NCBI GenBank assembly: GCA_022571175.1
Contig: JACZYI010000026.1
Location: 1-14,598 of the forward strand
Reading direction: 5' to 3'
DNA: 14,598 nucleotides
DNA from: Pseudomonadota bacterium
GTDB lineage: Bacteria; Pseudomonadota; Alphaproteobacteria; Sphingomonadales; SMXR01
Shown here in pieces: positions 8,154 to 14,598 of this stretch. Every line of letters begins with the position of its first letter. Position 1 is the stretch's first letter. The translations under genes and the position numbers were made by a program. The notes beneath the pieces are model-generated. The model saw only the letters and a program-made list of their open reading frames with translations, searched no databases and was not told where the DNA came from.

Positions 8154-9394
8154 CAGCCGCTCCCCGCTTGACCGTCTTGGGCCTGGCCATCATTTTTCTG
8201 GCTAGCGATTGCCAGGCCTGCGCGGCGCTGACTCAAATTCAGTATATTCAAATATCCGTCAGCAGACTTGTTGATGTCAAATATGTCATCTTCGAAGCTG
8301 ACCAGATCTTTGTCATAAAGTGTATGGGGACTGCTTCTTTTCTTGATGAACATTTGACCCGATATAATCTCAAGTTCCACATGCCCATTAAGGCTATTGG
8401 CTGCTCTGATAAAATAGGCCTCAAGCGCTTCGCGGGCGTCCGAATGCCAGAGCCCATCATAGACCAACTCGCCATAGGTCTGGGCCACCCGCAACGACAA
8501 CTGCAATAAATCGCGGCTCCAGCATATTTGCTTCAGGCTTCTGCTGGCATAATGCAAAATAGTGCCCCCGGGGGTTTCATATATGCCGCGGCTTTTGATG
8601 CCATTTATCCGTTCTTCCACCAGGTCTGCGATACCGATGCCGTTGGCACCCCCTATTTGATTAAGCCGCTCCAGCAAAGCAGCCGGTGACATCCGCTCTT
8701 CATTGAGCGTGACCGGTATTCCCTGCTCAAATAGAATATCTACACCCTGGCCAGTGCCGGATTGTATATTTGCTTTAACCATTTCCAGGACGCTTGATTT
8801 GTCATAACACACGCCCAGATCTTCCAGTTCTCCTCCTTCACAGGAACGATGCATGAGATTGGCATCAACGCTGTATTTGGGATTGACCTCGCAATCAAAG
8901 TCAAAACCTTTGTCCGCGAGATATTTCACCAAATCCGTGCGCGATTTGAAATTCCATTTCCGCCAAGGCGCAATAACGGACAGCTCGGGCGCAAGATATG
9001 CCCAGGCTCGCTCGAAGCGGATTTGATCATTTCCCTTGCCGGTTGCGCCATGGGCTATGGCATCCGCGCCCAGCGACTTTGCCAAGATGGCCACCCGCTC
9101 GGCAATCAAGGGACGAGCAATGGCGGTGCCAAGAAGATAATCTTCATGATAAGTCGCGCCTGCCCGGATCAGGGGATAGACATAATCCCTGGCAAAAACG
9201 TCCTTCATATCTTCAAAAACCACCCGGCTAGCACCAAGCTCAAGCGCCCTTTTTTCCAGCACATGCTGGTCGGGCAGGTTTCCAACATCGCAGCAATAGG
9301 CCACCACATCGGCGTCCATTTCTTCTTTTAACCAGGGCAGGATTGCAGAGGTATCCAATCCTCCAGAATAGGCCAATATGATGAGCTTGCTCAC
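8153..9394 (-). CDS. argG: Argininosuccinate synthase
   Basis: The protein has 413 residues and joins citrulline and aspartate with ATP to form argininosuccinate. It shows the ATP pyrophosphatase P-loop AYSGGLDTS (8-16), the citrulline/aspartate-site motif HGATGKGNDQIRFE (115-128), LGTAIARPLI (88-97), SCEGGELED and SRGIYETPGGTI. The start is GTG at 9394, with AAGGA about 8 bases upstream; no ATG fits the conserved N-terminus. The tail ends in a short Q/D/G-rich extension (NDGQAQDGQAGSG). The sequence departs from the usual alphaproteobacterial form around residues 30-45 (VVAYCCDVGNLPD) and in YSVDANLMHRS, which suggests a distinct subgroup. It is the first gene of an argGH operon, facing argR across an operator-rich region. 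Confidence 0.96.
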   Translation of the reverse strand: MSKLIILAYSGGLDTSAILPWLKEEMDADVVAYCCDVGNLPDQHVLEKRALELGASRVVFEDMKDVFARDYVYPLIRAGATYHEDYLLGTAIARPLIAERVAILAKSLGADAIAHGATGKGNDQIRFERAWAYLAPELSVIAPWRKWNFKSRTDLVKYLADKGFDFDCEVNPKYSVDANLMHRSCEGGELEDLGVCYDKSSVLEMVKANIQSGTGQGVDILFEQGIPVTLNEERMSPAALLERLNQIGGANGIGIADLVEERINGIKSRGIYETPGGTILHYASRSLKQICWSRDLLQLSLRVAQTYGELVYDGLWHSDAREALEAYFIRAANSLNGHVELEIISGQMFIKKRSSPHTLYDKDLVSFEDDIFDINKSADGYLNILNLSQRRAGLAIASQKNDGQAQDGQAGSG

Positions 9395-9423
9395 GGGGTT
9401 TTCCTTGTTGATGGCACTGGGAT

Positions 9424-9452
9424 AATCTAAAAATATTTATGCATAAAATCAA
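9424..9452 (-). promoter_or_regulatory. Likely argG promoter
   Basis: On the minus strand, TTGATT (9447-9452) and TAGATT (9424-9429) are separated by 17 bases, each matching 4 of 6 consensus positions. The palindrome TTTATGCATAAA (9436-9447) lies in the spacer, so a bound repressor would block polymerase. The start of transcription would fall about 25 bases before the GTG of argG. Confidence 0.5.
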
Positions 9453-9490
9453 GCTTTTATTGCATATTTATCTATTTATGTGCATAATTC
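9433..9490. promoter_or_regulatory. Array of three putative ArgR boxes
   Basis: TGCATA occurs at 9440, 9461 and 9481 in the same orientation, 21 and 20 bp apart. The first is part of a perfect 12-bp palindrome TTTATGCATAAA (9436-9447), and TTTATG recurs at 9475-9480 before the third. In known systems ArgR binds pairs of 18-bp AT-rich imperfect palindromes separated by 2-3 bp, which gives just this spacing. The half-site differs from the E. coli TGAAT consensus at one position. The location between argG and argR supports the call; exact box edges are not determined. Confidence 0.7.
9460..9488 (+). promoter_or_regulatory. Likely argR promoter
   Basis: TTGCAT (9460-9465) and CATAAT (9483-9488) are separated by 17 bases; the -10 matches 5 of 6 consensus positions and the -35 matches 3. 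TGCATA repeats 2 and 3 overlap the -35 and -10, so the gene would be autoregulated. Transcription would begin about 25 bases before the argR ATG. Confidence 0.5.
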
Positions 9491-9520
9491 TGCGATTGAT
9501 TCGAATATCTGGACTTTTTT

Positions 9521-9976
9521 ATGCCAAAGAGACCACCAGAAAACCTGCATGAAATTCTCAGGGGCCTTGTCGGCTCCGGCTTTTCCGGCAATCAGCAGAA
9601 AATGTGCTCGGTACTGAAAGAGCATGGTTTTAAAGTGAACCAGTCCACGGTATCACGGGCGCTCAGACGAATCGGAGCGGTCAAGTCTTCTGGCCCCAAC
9701 GGGCGCGGTTATGAATTACAGCCGCCAAAAATCTCACCGGATTTCAGCCGTGGCATAGCCTCATTGGTACACTCCTTTGACCACAATGGCATGATGATTA
9801 TTCTGCACACGACCCCAGGCGCTGCTATGTTTGTTGCAGGCTTCATAGACCGGGCCTGTGGCGAGCACGCGATGGGTACGGTGGCTGGTGATGACACAAT
9901 TTTTGTAGCCCCCTCTTCCTTGGATGCCATAGATCACCATATGGAAGCCATCCGGGATACCATTTCCAGACTCTAG
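9521..9976 (+). CDS. argR: Arginine repressor ArgR
   Basis: The protein has 151 residues, the standard ArgR length. The N-terminal winged helix-turn-helix includes the recognition segment NQSTVSRALRRIGAVK (40-55), the direct counterpart of the known NQSKVSR motif. The C-terminal oligomerisation and arginine-binding domain holds TTPGAAMFVA (97-106) and GTVAGDDTIFV (119-129), with the arginine-contacting pair Asp124-Asp125. As a hexamer it binds operators when arginine is bound and represses arginine synthesis. The ribosome site before ATG 9521 is weak (GGAC). It is divergent from argG, with three putative ArgR boxes between them. ArgR is universal in gammaproteobacteria and Firmicutes but patchy in alphaproteobacteria, so its presence here, if the host is one, is worth noting. 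Confidence 0.95.
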   Translation: MPKRPPENLHEILRGLVGSGFSGNQQKMCSVLKEHGFKVNQSTVSRALRRIGAVKSSGPNGRGYELQPPKISPDFSRGIASLVHSFDHNGMMIILHTTPGAAMFVAGFIDRACGEHAMGTVAGDDTIFVAPSSLDAIDHHMEAIRDTISRL

Positions 9977-10013
9977 AATTGCCGGGAGCTGATTGGTTTC
10001 TTGCTGCTATCAA

Positions 10014-10042
10014 TTGCCCCCACCCTCGCCTTTTGTTACAAG
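10014..10042 (+). promoter_or_regulatory. Possible hemB promoter
   Basis: TTGCCC (10014-10019) and TACAAG (10037-10042) are separated by 17 bases in the 100-bp gap between argR and hemB. The match to consensus is only moderate. Read-through from argR could also supply transcription. Confidence 0.3.
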
Positions 10043-10076
10043 CCCATAGGAAATTAAAGTCAGGACCATAAAGGCC

Positions 10077-11093
10077 ATGAGCGAAGAGACGGATTATCAG
10101 GCCAGCTACCCGGCTACGCGATTGCGGCGCTTGCGACAAACTGATTGGTCCCGCCGACTGGTGGCTGAATCCAGCCTTTCGGTCGATGACCTTATCTGGC
10201 CGCTTTTCATCATTGAGGGAAATGAAACGAGCGAAGCAATCCCCACCATGCCTGGCGTTGAACGCCATTCTGTGGATCATCTTGTATCCAAGGCCAAAGA
10301 AGCAGTTGAGCTGGGCATTCCGGCGATTGCACTCTTTCCGAACACACCCGTTACGCTCAGGGATGCCATGGGCAGCGAAGCCCTGAATTCAGATAATCTC
10401 ATCTGCCGCGCCATACGAGCGGTTAAGGCCGCGGTTCCCCATATGGGTATTATCACTGATGTGGCACTGGACCCTTACACCTCCCACGGTCATGACGGCC
10501 TTCTCGAAGACGGCGTGATATTAAATGACGAGAGTGTGAAGGTTTTGGTGAAACAAGCCCTGGTTCAGGCGGAGGCAGGCGCGGATATTATTGCGCCTTC
10601 GGACATGATGGATGGTCGAGTGGGTGCCATCCGCGCAGGCCTGGATGAGGCGGGACACGAGAATGTTCAGATCATGTCCTATGCCGCAAAATATGCCTCG
10701 GCCTTCTATGGCCCTTTCCGGGAAGCGGTTGGCTCGGGCAACATTCTTGAAGGGGACAAGAAGAGCTATCAGATGAACCCGGCAAATTCCGACGAGGCTT
10801 TGCGCGAAGTGGCCATGGACCTGGCAGAGGGTGCCGACAGCATCATCATCAAGCCCGGCATGGCCTATCTGGATATTGTACGCCGGGTCAAAGACAACTT
10901 CGATGTGCCGGTTTTTGCCTATCAGGTCTCGGGTGAATATGCCATGATCCAGCTGGCAGCGGCCAACAACATCATGGACCTTGAGGCTGCCATGATGGAG
11001 AGCCTCCTGGCCTTCAAGCGCGCGGGTGCAAGCGGAATTCTCACCTATTTCGCCCCCGAAGCGGCGAAAATACTGAATGGGTTGGATGGCTGA
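10077..11093 (+). CDS. hemB: Porphobilinogen synthase (delta-aminolevulinic acid dehydratase)
   Basis: The protein has 338 residues. It condenses two 5-aminolevulinate molecules to porphobilinogen for heme and other tetrapyrroles, in the cytoplasm as an octamer. The two Schiff-base lysines are Lys205 in SYAAKYASAFYGPFREA and Lys259 in IIIKPGMAYLD. The metal loop reads DVALDPYTSHGHDG (128-141): the cysteines of zinc-dependent enzymes are replaced by Ala130, Asp132 and Asp140. This matches the magnesium-dependent type known from Pseudomonas and alphaproteobacteria. AGGA lies 11 bases before the ATG, somewhat far, while AAGG at 2 bases is too close. Its stop codon shares one base with the start of the TerC gene. 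Confidence 0.97.
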   Translation: MSEETDYQASYPATRLRRLRQTDWSRRLVAESSLSVDDLIWPLFIIEGNETSEAIPTMPGVERHSVDHLVSKAKEAVELGIPAIALFPNTPVTLRDAMGSEALNSDNLICRAIRAVKAAVPHMGIITDVALDPYTSHGHDGLLEDGVILNDESVKVLVKQALVQAEAGADIIAPSDMMDGRVGAIRAGLDEAGHENVQIMSYAAKYASAFYGPFREAVGSGNILEGDKKSYQMNPANSDEALREVAMDLAEGADSIIIKPGMAYLDIVRRVKDNFDVPVFAYQVSGEYAMIQLAAANNIMDLEAAMMESLLAFKRAGASGILTYFAPEAAKILNGLDG

Positions 11094-11824
11094 TGCCCAT
11101 TGATCTGGCCAACCCCGAGATATGGCTTTCTCTTTTGACCCTGACCACGCTCGAAATTGTGCTGGGCGTGGATAATCTGGTGTTTATTTCAATCTCGGTT
11201 CGAGGCCTGCCAGAGAACCAGCAAGCGAGTGCCCGCAAAATTGGCTTGCTCGGCGCCATGATTATGCGCATTGCCCTTCTCTTTTCCATTTCCTGGATAA
11301 TATCCCTGAGCGAGCCGCTTTTCAGCGCAGCGGGAATTGAATTTTCCTGGCGGGACATTATTTTACTGGTTGGCGGTTTGTTCCTGCTCACCAAGGGCAC
11401 GCTCGAAATCCATCATGCCGTGGAAGACGGGGGGCAGGCGAGAAAACAGGGCAGCATGGGCAAAGCCTTTGCCACCGTCATAGTGCAAATCATGGTGCTC
11501 GATATCATTTTTTCACTGGATTCCGTCATTACCGCTTTCGGCATGGTTGATCAGCTCTGGATCATGGTTACGGCCATCGTAATTGCCATTCTGGTTATGC
11601 TGTGGGCGGCCACCCCCTTGAGCAATTTCATCCAGCGTCATCCCACGGTTAAAATGCTGGCGCTCTCGTTCCTGCTTCTGATCGGCATAATCCTGATTGC
11701 CGATGGCTTCCATTTCCATGTGCCAAGGGGCTACCTCTATTTCGCCATTGCTTTTGCTATTCTTGTGGAATCGCTCAATCTGGCAGCAGCCCGCCGGCGA
11801 CGGAGACTGAGCAAGAATAAATAA
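11093..11824 (+). CDS. TerC-family integral membrane protein
   Basis: This 243-residue protein is almost wholly hydrophobic, with about seven membrane helices and a basic C-terminus (ARRRRRLSKNK). It carries the two TerC signatures: LEIVLGVDNLVFIS (20-33) with acidic residues Glu21 and Asp27, and VLDIIFSLDSVITAFGM (135-151) with Asp137 and Asp143, which are presumed metal ligands within the membrane. TerC/Alx proteins of known function export manganese or other divalent ions, some helping to load secreted enzymes. The specific metal here is unknown. The ATG overlaps the hemB stop codon as TGATG, so translation is likely coupled to hemB. The last helix (residues 213-230) is followed directly by the arginine run. 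Confidence 0.93.
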   Translation: MPIDLANPEIWLSLLTLTTLEIVLGVDNLVFISISVRGLPENQQASARKIGLLGAMIMRIALLFSISWIISLSEPLFSAAGIEFSWRDIILLVGGLFLLTKGTLEIHHAVEDGGQARKQGSMGKAFATVIVQIMVLDIIFSLDSVITAFGMVDQLWIMVTAIVIAILVMLWAATPLSNFIQRHPTVKMLALSFLLLIGIILIADGFHFHVPRGYLYFAIAFAILVESLNLAAARRRRRLSKNK

Positions 11825-11895
11825 AAAAGTCTTTTGACCGGAACCCTTTACAATCTTTGCAACACCTCCCATATGAGCGTCTTGATTGCTTCGCA

Positions 11896-11924
11896 TTGAC
11901 ACCAATCGGGCTGTTGACTACCCT
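11896..11924 (+). promoter_or_regulatory. Possible promoter of the copper-associated genes
   Basis: A perfect TTGACA (11896-11901) and a weak TACCCT (11919-11924) are separated by 17 bases, upstream of the His/Cys-rich protein start at 11961. I looked for a long-spacer, dyad-containing promoter of the CueR type and did not find a convincing one. Confidence 0.4.
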
Positions 11925-11960
11925 CGGCATGACAGTTCGGACTTTGGGTGACTTAAATTG

Positions 11961-12374
11961 ATGTCCTGGAAAAAAATCATAGTGTTGTTTCAAGCTCTTG
12001 CGTTTGCCGTGGTGCCACTTGGTGTTGCGAATGCGATCCATGTTGATACTTTAGACCATAGCATGCATGAGCACTTCACCCTGTCCGGCACCCAAGCAGG
12101 CCATTCTGAGGCCCATCAAAACCTCTCGACCGGTCATTCAGCTTTTGAGGGAATGATCAAGATCGATATCGGCTCGATGAATGATATTGATGATCCCTCC
12201 ACCAAGATTTGTTGTCACTTTGGTGGTGGAGCCTGCACACCGGTTGCGGTTGTTCCCGTCTCAGAGCTGGTGGCATTGTCTGAATCACAGACCTCGCTCA
12301 AATGTGCCTTTTTTGGCGAGCTTGTCTATATTGCACAATCTGGTATTTTCCACCCTCCTCGCCTTATCACCTGA
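11961..12374 (+). CDS. Exported His/Cys-rich protein, possible copper-binding
   Basis: I chose ATG at 11961 (137 residues); the TTG just before it is less likely. No strong ribosome site is visible, and GGTGA 11 bases upstream is the best candidate. Residues 1-25 form a clear signal peptide (MSWKK, hydrophobic, ending VANA). The mature part opens with a histidine-rich stretch (His at 27, 33, 36, 38, 48, 52 and 59), followed by CCHFGGGAC (84-92), a later Cys115 and a C-terminal HPPR motif. Short exported proteins with a Cys-Cys cluster and a terminal PPR recur in proteobacterial copper-resistance clusters, as I recall. The genes that follow here, a TolC-like lipoprotein and a multicopper oxidase, fit that setting. 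A role in binding copper in the periplasm is inferred. No named family is claimed. Confidence 0.75.
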   Translation: MSWKKIIVLFQALAFAVVPLGVANAIHVDTLDHSMHEHFTLSGTQAGHSEAHQNLSTGHSAFEGMIKIDIGSMNDIDDPSTKICCHFGGGACTPVAVVPVSELVALSESQTSLKCAFFGELVYIAQSGIFHPPRLIT

Positions 12375-12646
12375 TTTAACCCGTGGCCTCGGAGACTTGA
12401 TCGTCTGTGTGCCTGACAGATTCGTCATGCCACCAGATTTCGGTCTCCAGACCAGCTATTTCTGCGGTCAGGTATTTTTAATTCGCTAATTCAGCTTTCA
12501 ATAGCCTGACGAGCAGCCCGAGTAACCACGGGAGAGTTGTTGCGGGCTTATAAATGTTACCACGAAGTGATTATGGGCAAGGGCCCACACCGGCAAGATT
12601 TTAGCGAGGCTGCTCAAGTCGGAGATGAGAGACTATAGGAAATAAA
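12375..12646 (+). other. 272-bp intergenic region upstream of the TolC-like gene
   Basis: I see no convincing gene here. It holds a short inverted repeat GGTCTCCAGACC (12442-12453) and a TATAAA (12549-12554) that could serve as a -10 element, though its -35 is poor. An AGGA ribosome site lies about 7 bases before the ATG at 12647. The gap is long for genes in one operon, so a second promoter or a decayed small gene is possible. Confidence 0.4.
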
Positions 12647-14038
12647 ATGAAATCCAGAAGTTTGAATATGATTGGAAGTGTAGTGCTGGCCGGATTGCTA
12701 TTGTCGGGCTGCGCAACCTATCCCTCTGATACCGGATTCTCCGATGTGGAGAATATATTGGTCCAGCGTCTAAGCCAGCGTATCCACTGGCAACAGGATA
12801 CGGCGGAGGACCAGGCGGCAGAAAGCGCAGTATCTGCCCTGCTCAGCGGGGAACTTGAGCTCGAAAGTGCTGTACAGGTAGCACTTCTCAATAATCGCCG
12901 TCTTCAGGCGATCTACGAAGACCTGGGCATAGCAAGGGCTGGTCTGGTTCAGGCCGGACTTTTGAGAAACCCGGTCTTTGGAGCCTCGATTGGCTTTACC
13001 GAAGGTGGTGGATCGCCGGACCTTCGCTTTTCCATCGTCCAGGATTTCCTGAGCATCTTCTACATGCCACTTAGAAAAAGGGTTGCAGAATCCGAATTTG
13101 AAGCTACGAAATTACGCGTTAGCGGAGCGGTTGTCGATTTGGCGGCCTCAGTGGGAGCGGCCTATTACCAGCTTCAGGCAGCGCAACAGATGTTGGAATT
13201 GAGGCGGCAAGTTGCAGGGGCTTCCGCGGCCTCTCTGGATGCAGCGCGACGTCTGCGAGAAGCCGGTAATATTACGGGCCTTGATCTGGATAACGAGCAG
13301 GCATTGTATTTATTCGCCCGCCTTGATGTGGAGGCCATCAAAGTTGTTGTTAGTCAGCGTCATGAACGTCTCACCCGGCTGATGGGGCTCTCCGGGACTG
13401 AAATAAACTGGCAAATTGCAACTCGGTTGCCTGAGCTTCCCGCTGATCGCGAGCCTCTTGAGACGCTGGAGATCAGGGCCATAGAAGCCAGTCTCGATTT
13501 AGCGATCCTTCGCCAGGATATCGAGACTATGGGCAGAAGGCTCGGGATCGTCGAGGCTTCGGCTCTTGTGCCCGAGCTGGAACTTGGCCTTGAAGCAGAA
13601 CGCGATGATGGTGAGTGGGACTTCGGTCCCAAGATTGCGATTTCATTGCCGCTGTTTGACCAGGGTCAGGCGCGGATCGCAATAGCAAAAGCCGAGATCA
13701 ATCGGCTGCGCCGCGAATATCTGGCCCTGGCCACCGAAATAGAATCCATCACCCGGGCAACCCGGAAAGAGTTGGTTACAGCGCGACGGATGGTTCGTGA
13801 ATATGAAACTGTGCTGTTGCCGTTGCAGGCTCGCATCGTCGAGCAAACACAGCTTCAGTATAATGCCATGCAACTGGGAGTTTTTCAGCTTCTGGCCTCG
13901 TTCGAGCGGCAAATAGATGCCGGCGAGCGTTATGTGGAGACACTGCAGAATTATTGGCTGGCCCGGAATAATCTTGACCGGATATTGAACGGGCGCCTGC
14001 CAGATGAACGACCCATGTTCGAAAGGATGGAAAAATGA
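12647..14038 (+). CDS. TolC-family outer-membrane efflux lipoprotein
   Basis: This 463-residue protein has a lipoprotein signal ending LLLSGC (Cys22) and the two-repeat architecture of TolC/OprM outer-membrane factors. It shows long alpha-helical coiled-coil regions (about 140-250 and 340-440), a strand segment AGLLRNPVFGASIGF (103-117) opening the first repeat, and the typical second-repeat turn ISLPLFDQGQARIA (332-345). Such proteins form trimeric channels that work with RND pumps such as CusAB. The motif order and length fit the family. Its stop overlaps the start of the multicopper oxidase by 4 bases (ATGA), implying coupled translation and a shared role, probably copper export and detoxification. 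No pump or adaptor gene lies within the window; one may follow downstream. Drug efflux is the alternative role. Confidence 0.93.
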   Translation: MKSRSLNMIGSVVLAGLLLSGCATYPSDTGFSDVENILVQRLSQRIHWQQDTAEDQAAESAVSALLSGELELESAVQVALLNNRRLQAIYEDLGIARAGLVQAGLLRNPVFGASIGFTEGGGSPDLRFSIVQDFLSIFYMPLRKRVAESEFEATKLRVSGAVVDLAASVGAAYYQLQAAQQMLELRRQVAGASAASLDAARRLREAGNITGLDLDNEQALYLFARLDVEAIKVVVSQRHERLTRLMGLSGTEINWQIATRLPELPADREPLETLEIRAIEASLDLAILRQDIETMGRRLGIVEASALVPELELGLEAERDDGEWDFGPKIAISLPLFDQGQARIAIAKAEINRLRREYLALATEIESITRATRKELVTARRMVREYETVLLPLQARIVEQTQLQYNAMQLGVFQLLASFERQIDAGERYVETLQNYWLARNNLDRILNGRLPDERPMFERMEK

Positions 14039-14598
14039 CCACACGCCGAAAATTTCTCACTTCCACTGCCGCACTGACGGGAGGGGCGGCGGCTGTGCTT
14101 CTTGGCCAGGGAGCTGCGGCTCAGACATCTGACGCAAAATCCCAATGGGATGAGAGCTACAGCGGCGGCTCCCCTGACCAGCCAGTACTGGCGCCAGGAT
14201 TTCCCAATGAGGATTATAAGCCCGTTATCACACCTTCGGGCGGCCCACTGCCCTGGAAAATCGTCGATGGTGTCAAGGTGTTTCATTTGGTCGCCGAAGA
14301 GATTGACCACGAATTTACACCGGGGCTAAACGCCACCTGCTGGGGCTATAGCGGGCGGGTCAATGGACTCATAATTGAGGCGGTCGAGGGCGACCGGGTT
14401 CGCATATATGTCACCAATAAATTGCCCGCCCCCACCACCGTGCACTGGCACGGAATTTATCTGCCAAGCGGCATGGACGGGGTGAGTGGATTGTCACAGA
14501 GGCCAATCCCGCCGGGTGAGACCTTCAAATATGAATGGACCCTGCGCCAGCACGGCACCTTCATGTATCATTCCCACCACGATACCATGATCCAGGAA
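14035..14598 (+). CDS. Tat-exported multicopper oxidase, C-terminus cut by window edge
   Basis: From ATG 14035 the frame is open for 188 codons to the window end. The N-terminus is a Tat signal (TTRRKFLTS, then a hydrophobic alanine-rich run and AAAQ near residue 30), so it is exported folded to the periplasm. The first cupredoxin domain shows two copper-ligand motifs: HWHG (His137, His139) and YHSHHD (His179, His181). These are the first of the four His motifs that build the type 2/type 3 copper cluster; the last two and the type 1 site lie beyond the edge. Family members oxidise cuprous copper or phenolic substrates. Coupling to a TolC-like gene and the His/Cys-rich protein upstream suggests copper tolerance. 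Full-length enzymes usually have 450-600 residues. Confidence 0.94.
   Translation, partial: MTTRRKFLTSTAALTGGAAAVLLGQGAAAQTSDAKSQWDESYSGGSPDQPVLAPGFPNEDYKPVITPSGGPLPWKIVDGVKVFHLVAEEIDHEFTPGLNATCWGYSGRVNGLIIEAVEGDRVRIYVTNKLPAPTTVHWHGIYLPSGMDGVSGLSQRPIPPGETFKYEWTLRQHGTFMYHSHHDTMIQE

Noticed and set aside
9843..10280. A 145-codon open frame on the minus strand spanning the argR-hemB gap
   Set aside because: It overlaps the conserved ends of both genes, has no recognisable motif, and no ribosome site stands out.
12181..12489. A 102-codon open frame on the plus strand overlapping the His/Cys-rich gene and the gap
   Set aside because: It starts inside the CCHFGGGAC-encoding region in another frame, lacks a clear ribosome site, and its translation looks like out-of-frame sequence.

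Overview
The window looks like chromosomal DNA of a proteobacterium of moderate GC content, most likely an alphaproteobacterium. The evidence is the style of the M16 peptidase lipoprotein, a porphobilinogen synthase with the aspartate (non-zinc) metal site, the CoA-acylating methylmalonate-semialdehyde dehydrogenase and the Tat-exported multicopper oxidase. The order or family cannot be fixed from the sequence alone. There are no rRNA or tRNA genes, no CRISPR array and no transposase.

Left part, minus strand (1-8153 and on to 9394). From the right, the transcription order is argG then argH (1-base stop/start overlap), a 65-residue two-helix membrane protein, mmsA, a CPBP-family intramembrane protease, a membrane-anchored alpha/beta hydrolase, a small exported DUF6265-like protein, and an M16 zinc-peptidase lipoprotein cut by the left edge. 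The main anomaly is here: a 47-bp diverged copy of the 3' end of mmsA lies just downstream of the CPBP gene, so that gene is bracketed by two mmsA 3' ends 935 bp apart. This points to an insertion, a partial duplication with replacement, or a chimeric junction.

Centre (9395-9976). argG and argR are divergent. Their 126-bp intergenic region holds three TGCATA repeats spaced 21 and 20 bp, the spacing expected of tandem ArgR boxes. They overlap plausible promoters in both directions, which suggests that ArgR represses both argGH and itself.

Right part, plus strand (10077-14598). hemB overlaps a TerC-family membrane transporter gene by one base. After a likely promoter comes a copper-handling group: a short exported His/Cys-rich protein, a TolC-family outer-membrane lipoprotein and, overlapping it by 4 bases, a Tat-exported multicopper oxidase that runs off the right edge.

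Taken together, the window holds ordinary metabolism (arginine and heme synthesis, valine or propionate breakdown), envelope proteases, and the start of a copper-resistance operon. I see no clear new defence or mobile system. The items most worth checking are the mmsA/CPBP junction, the ArgR operator array, and the uncharacterised His/Cys-rich protein heading the copper group.
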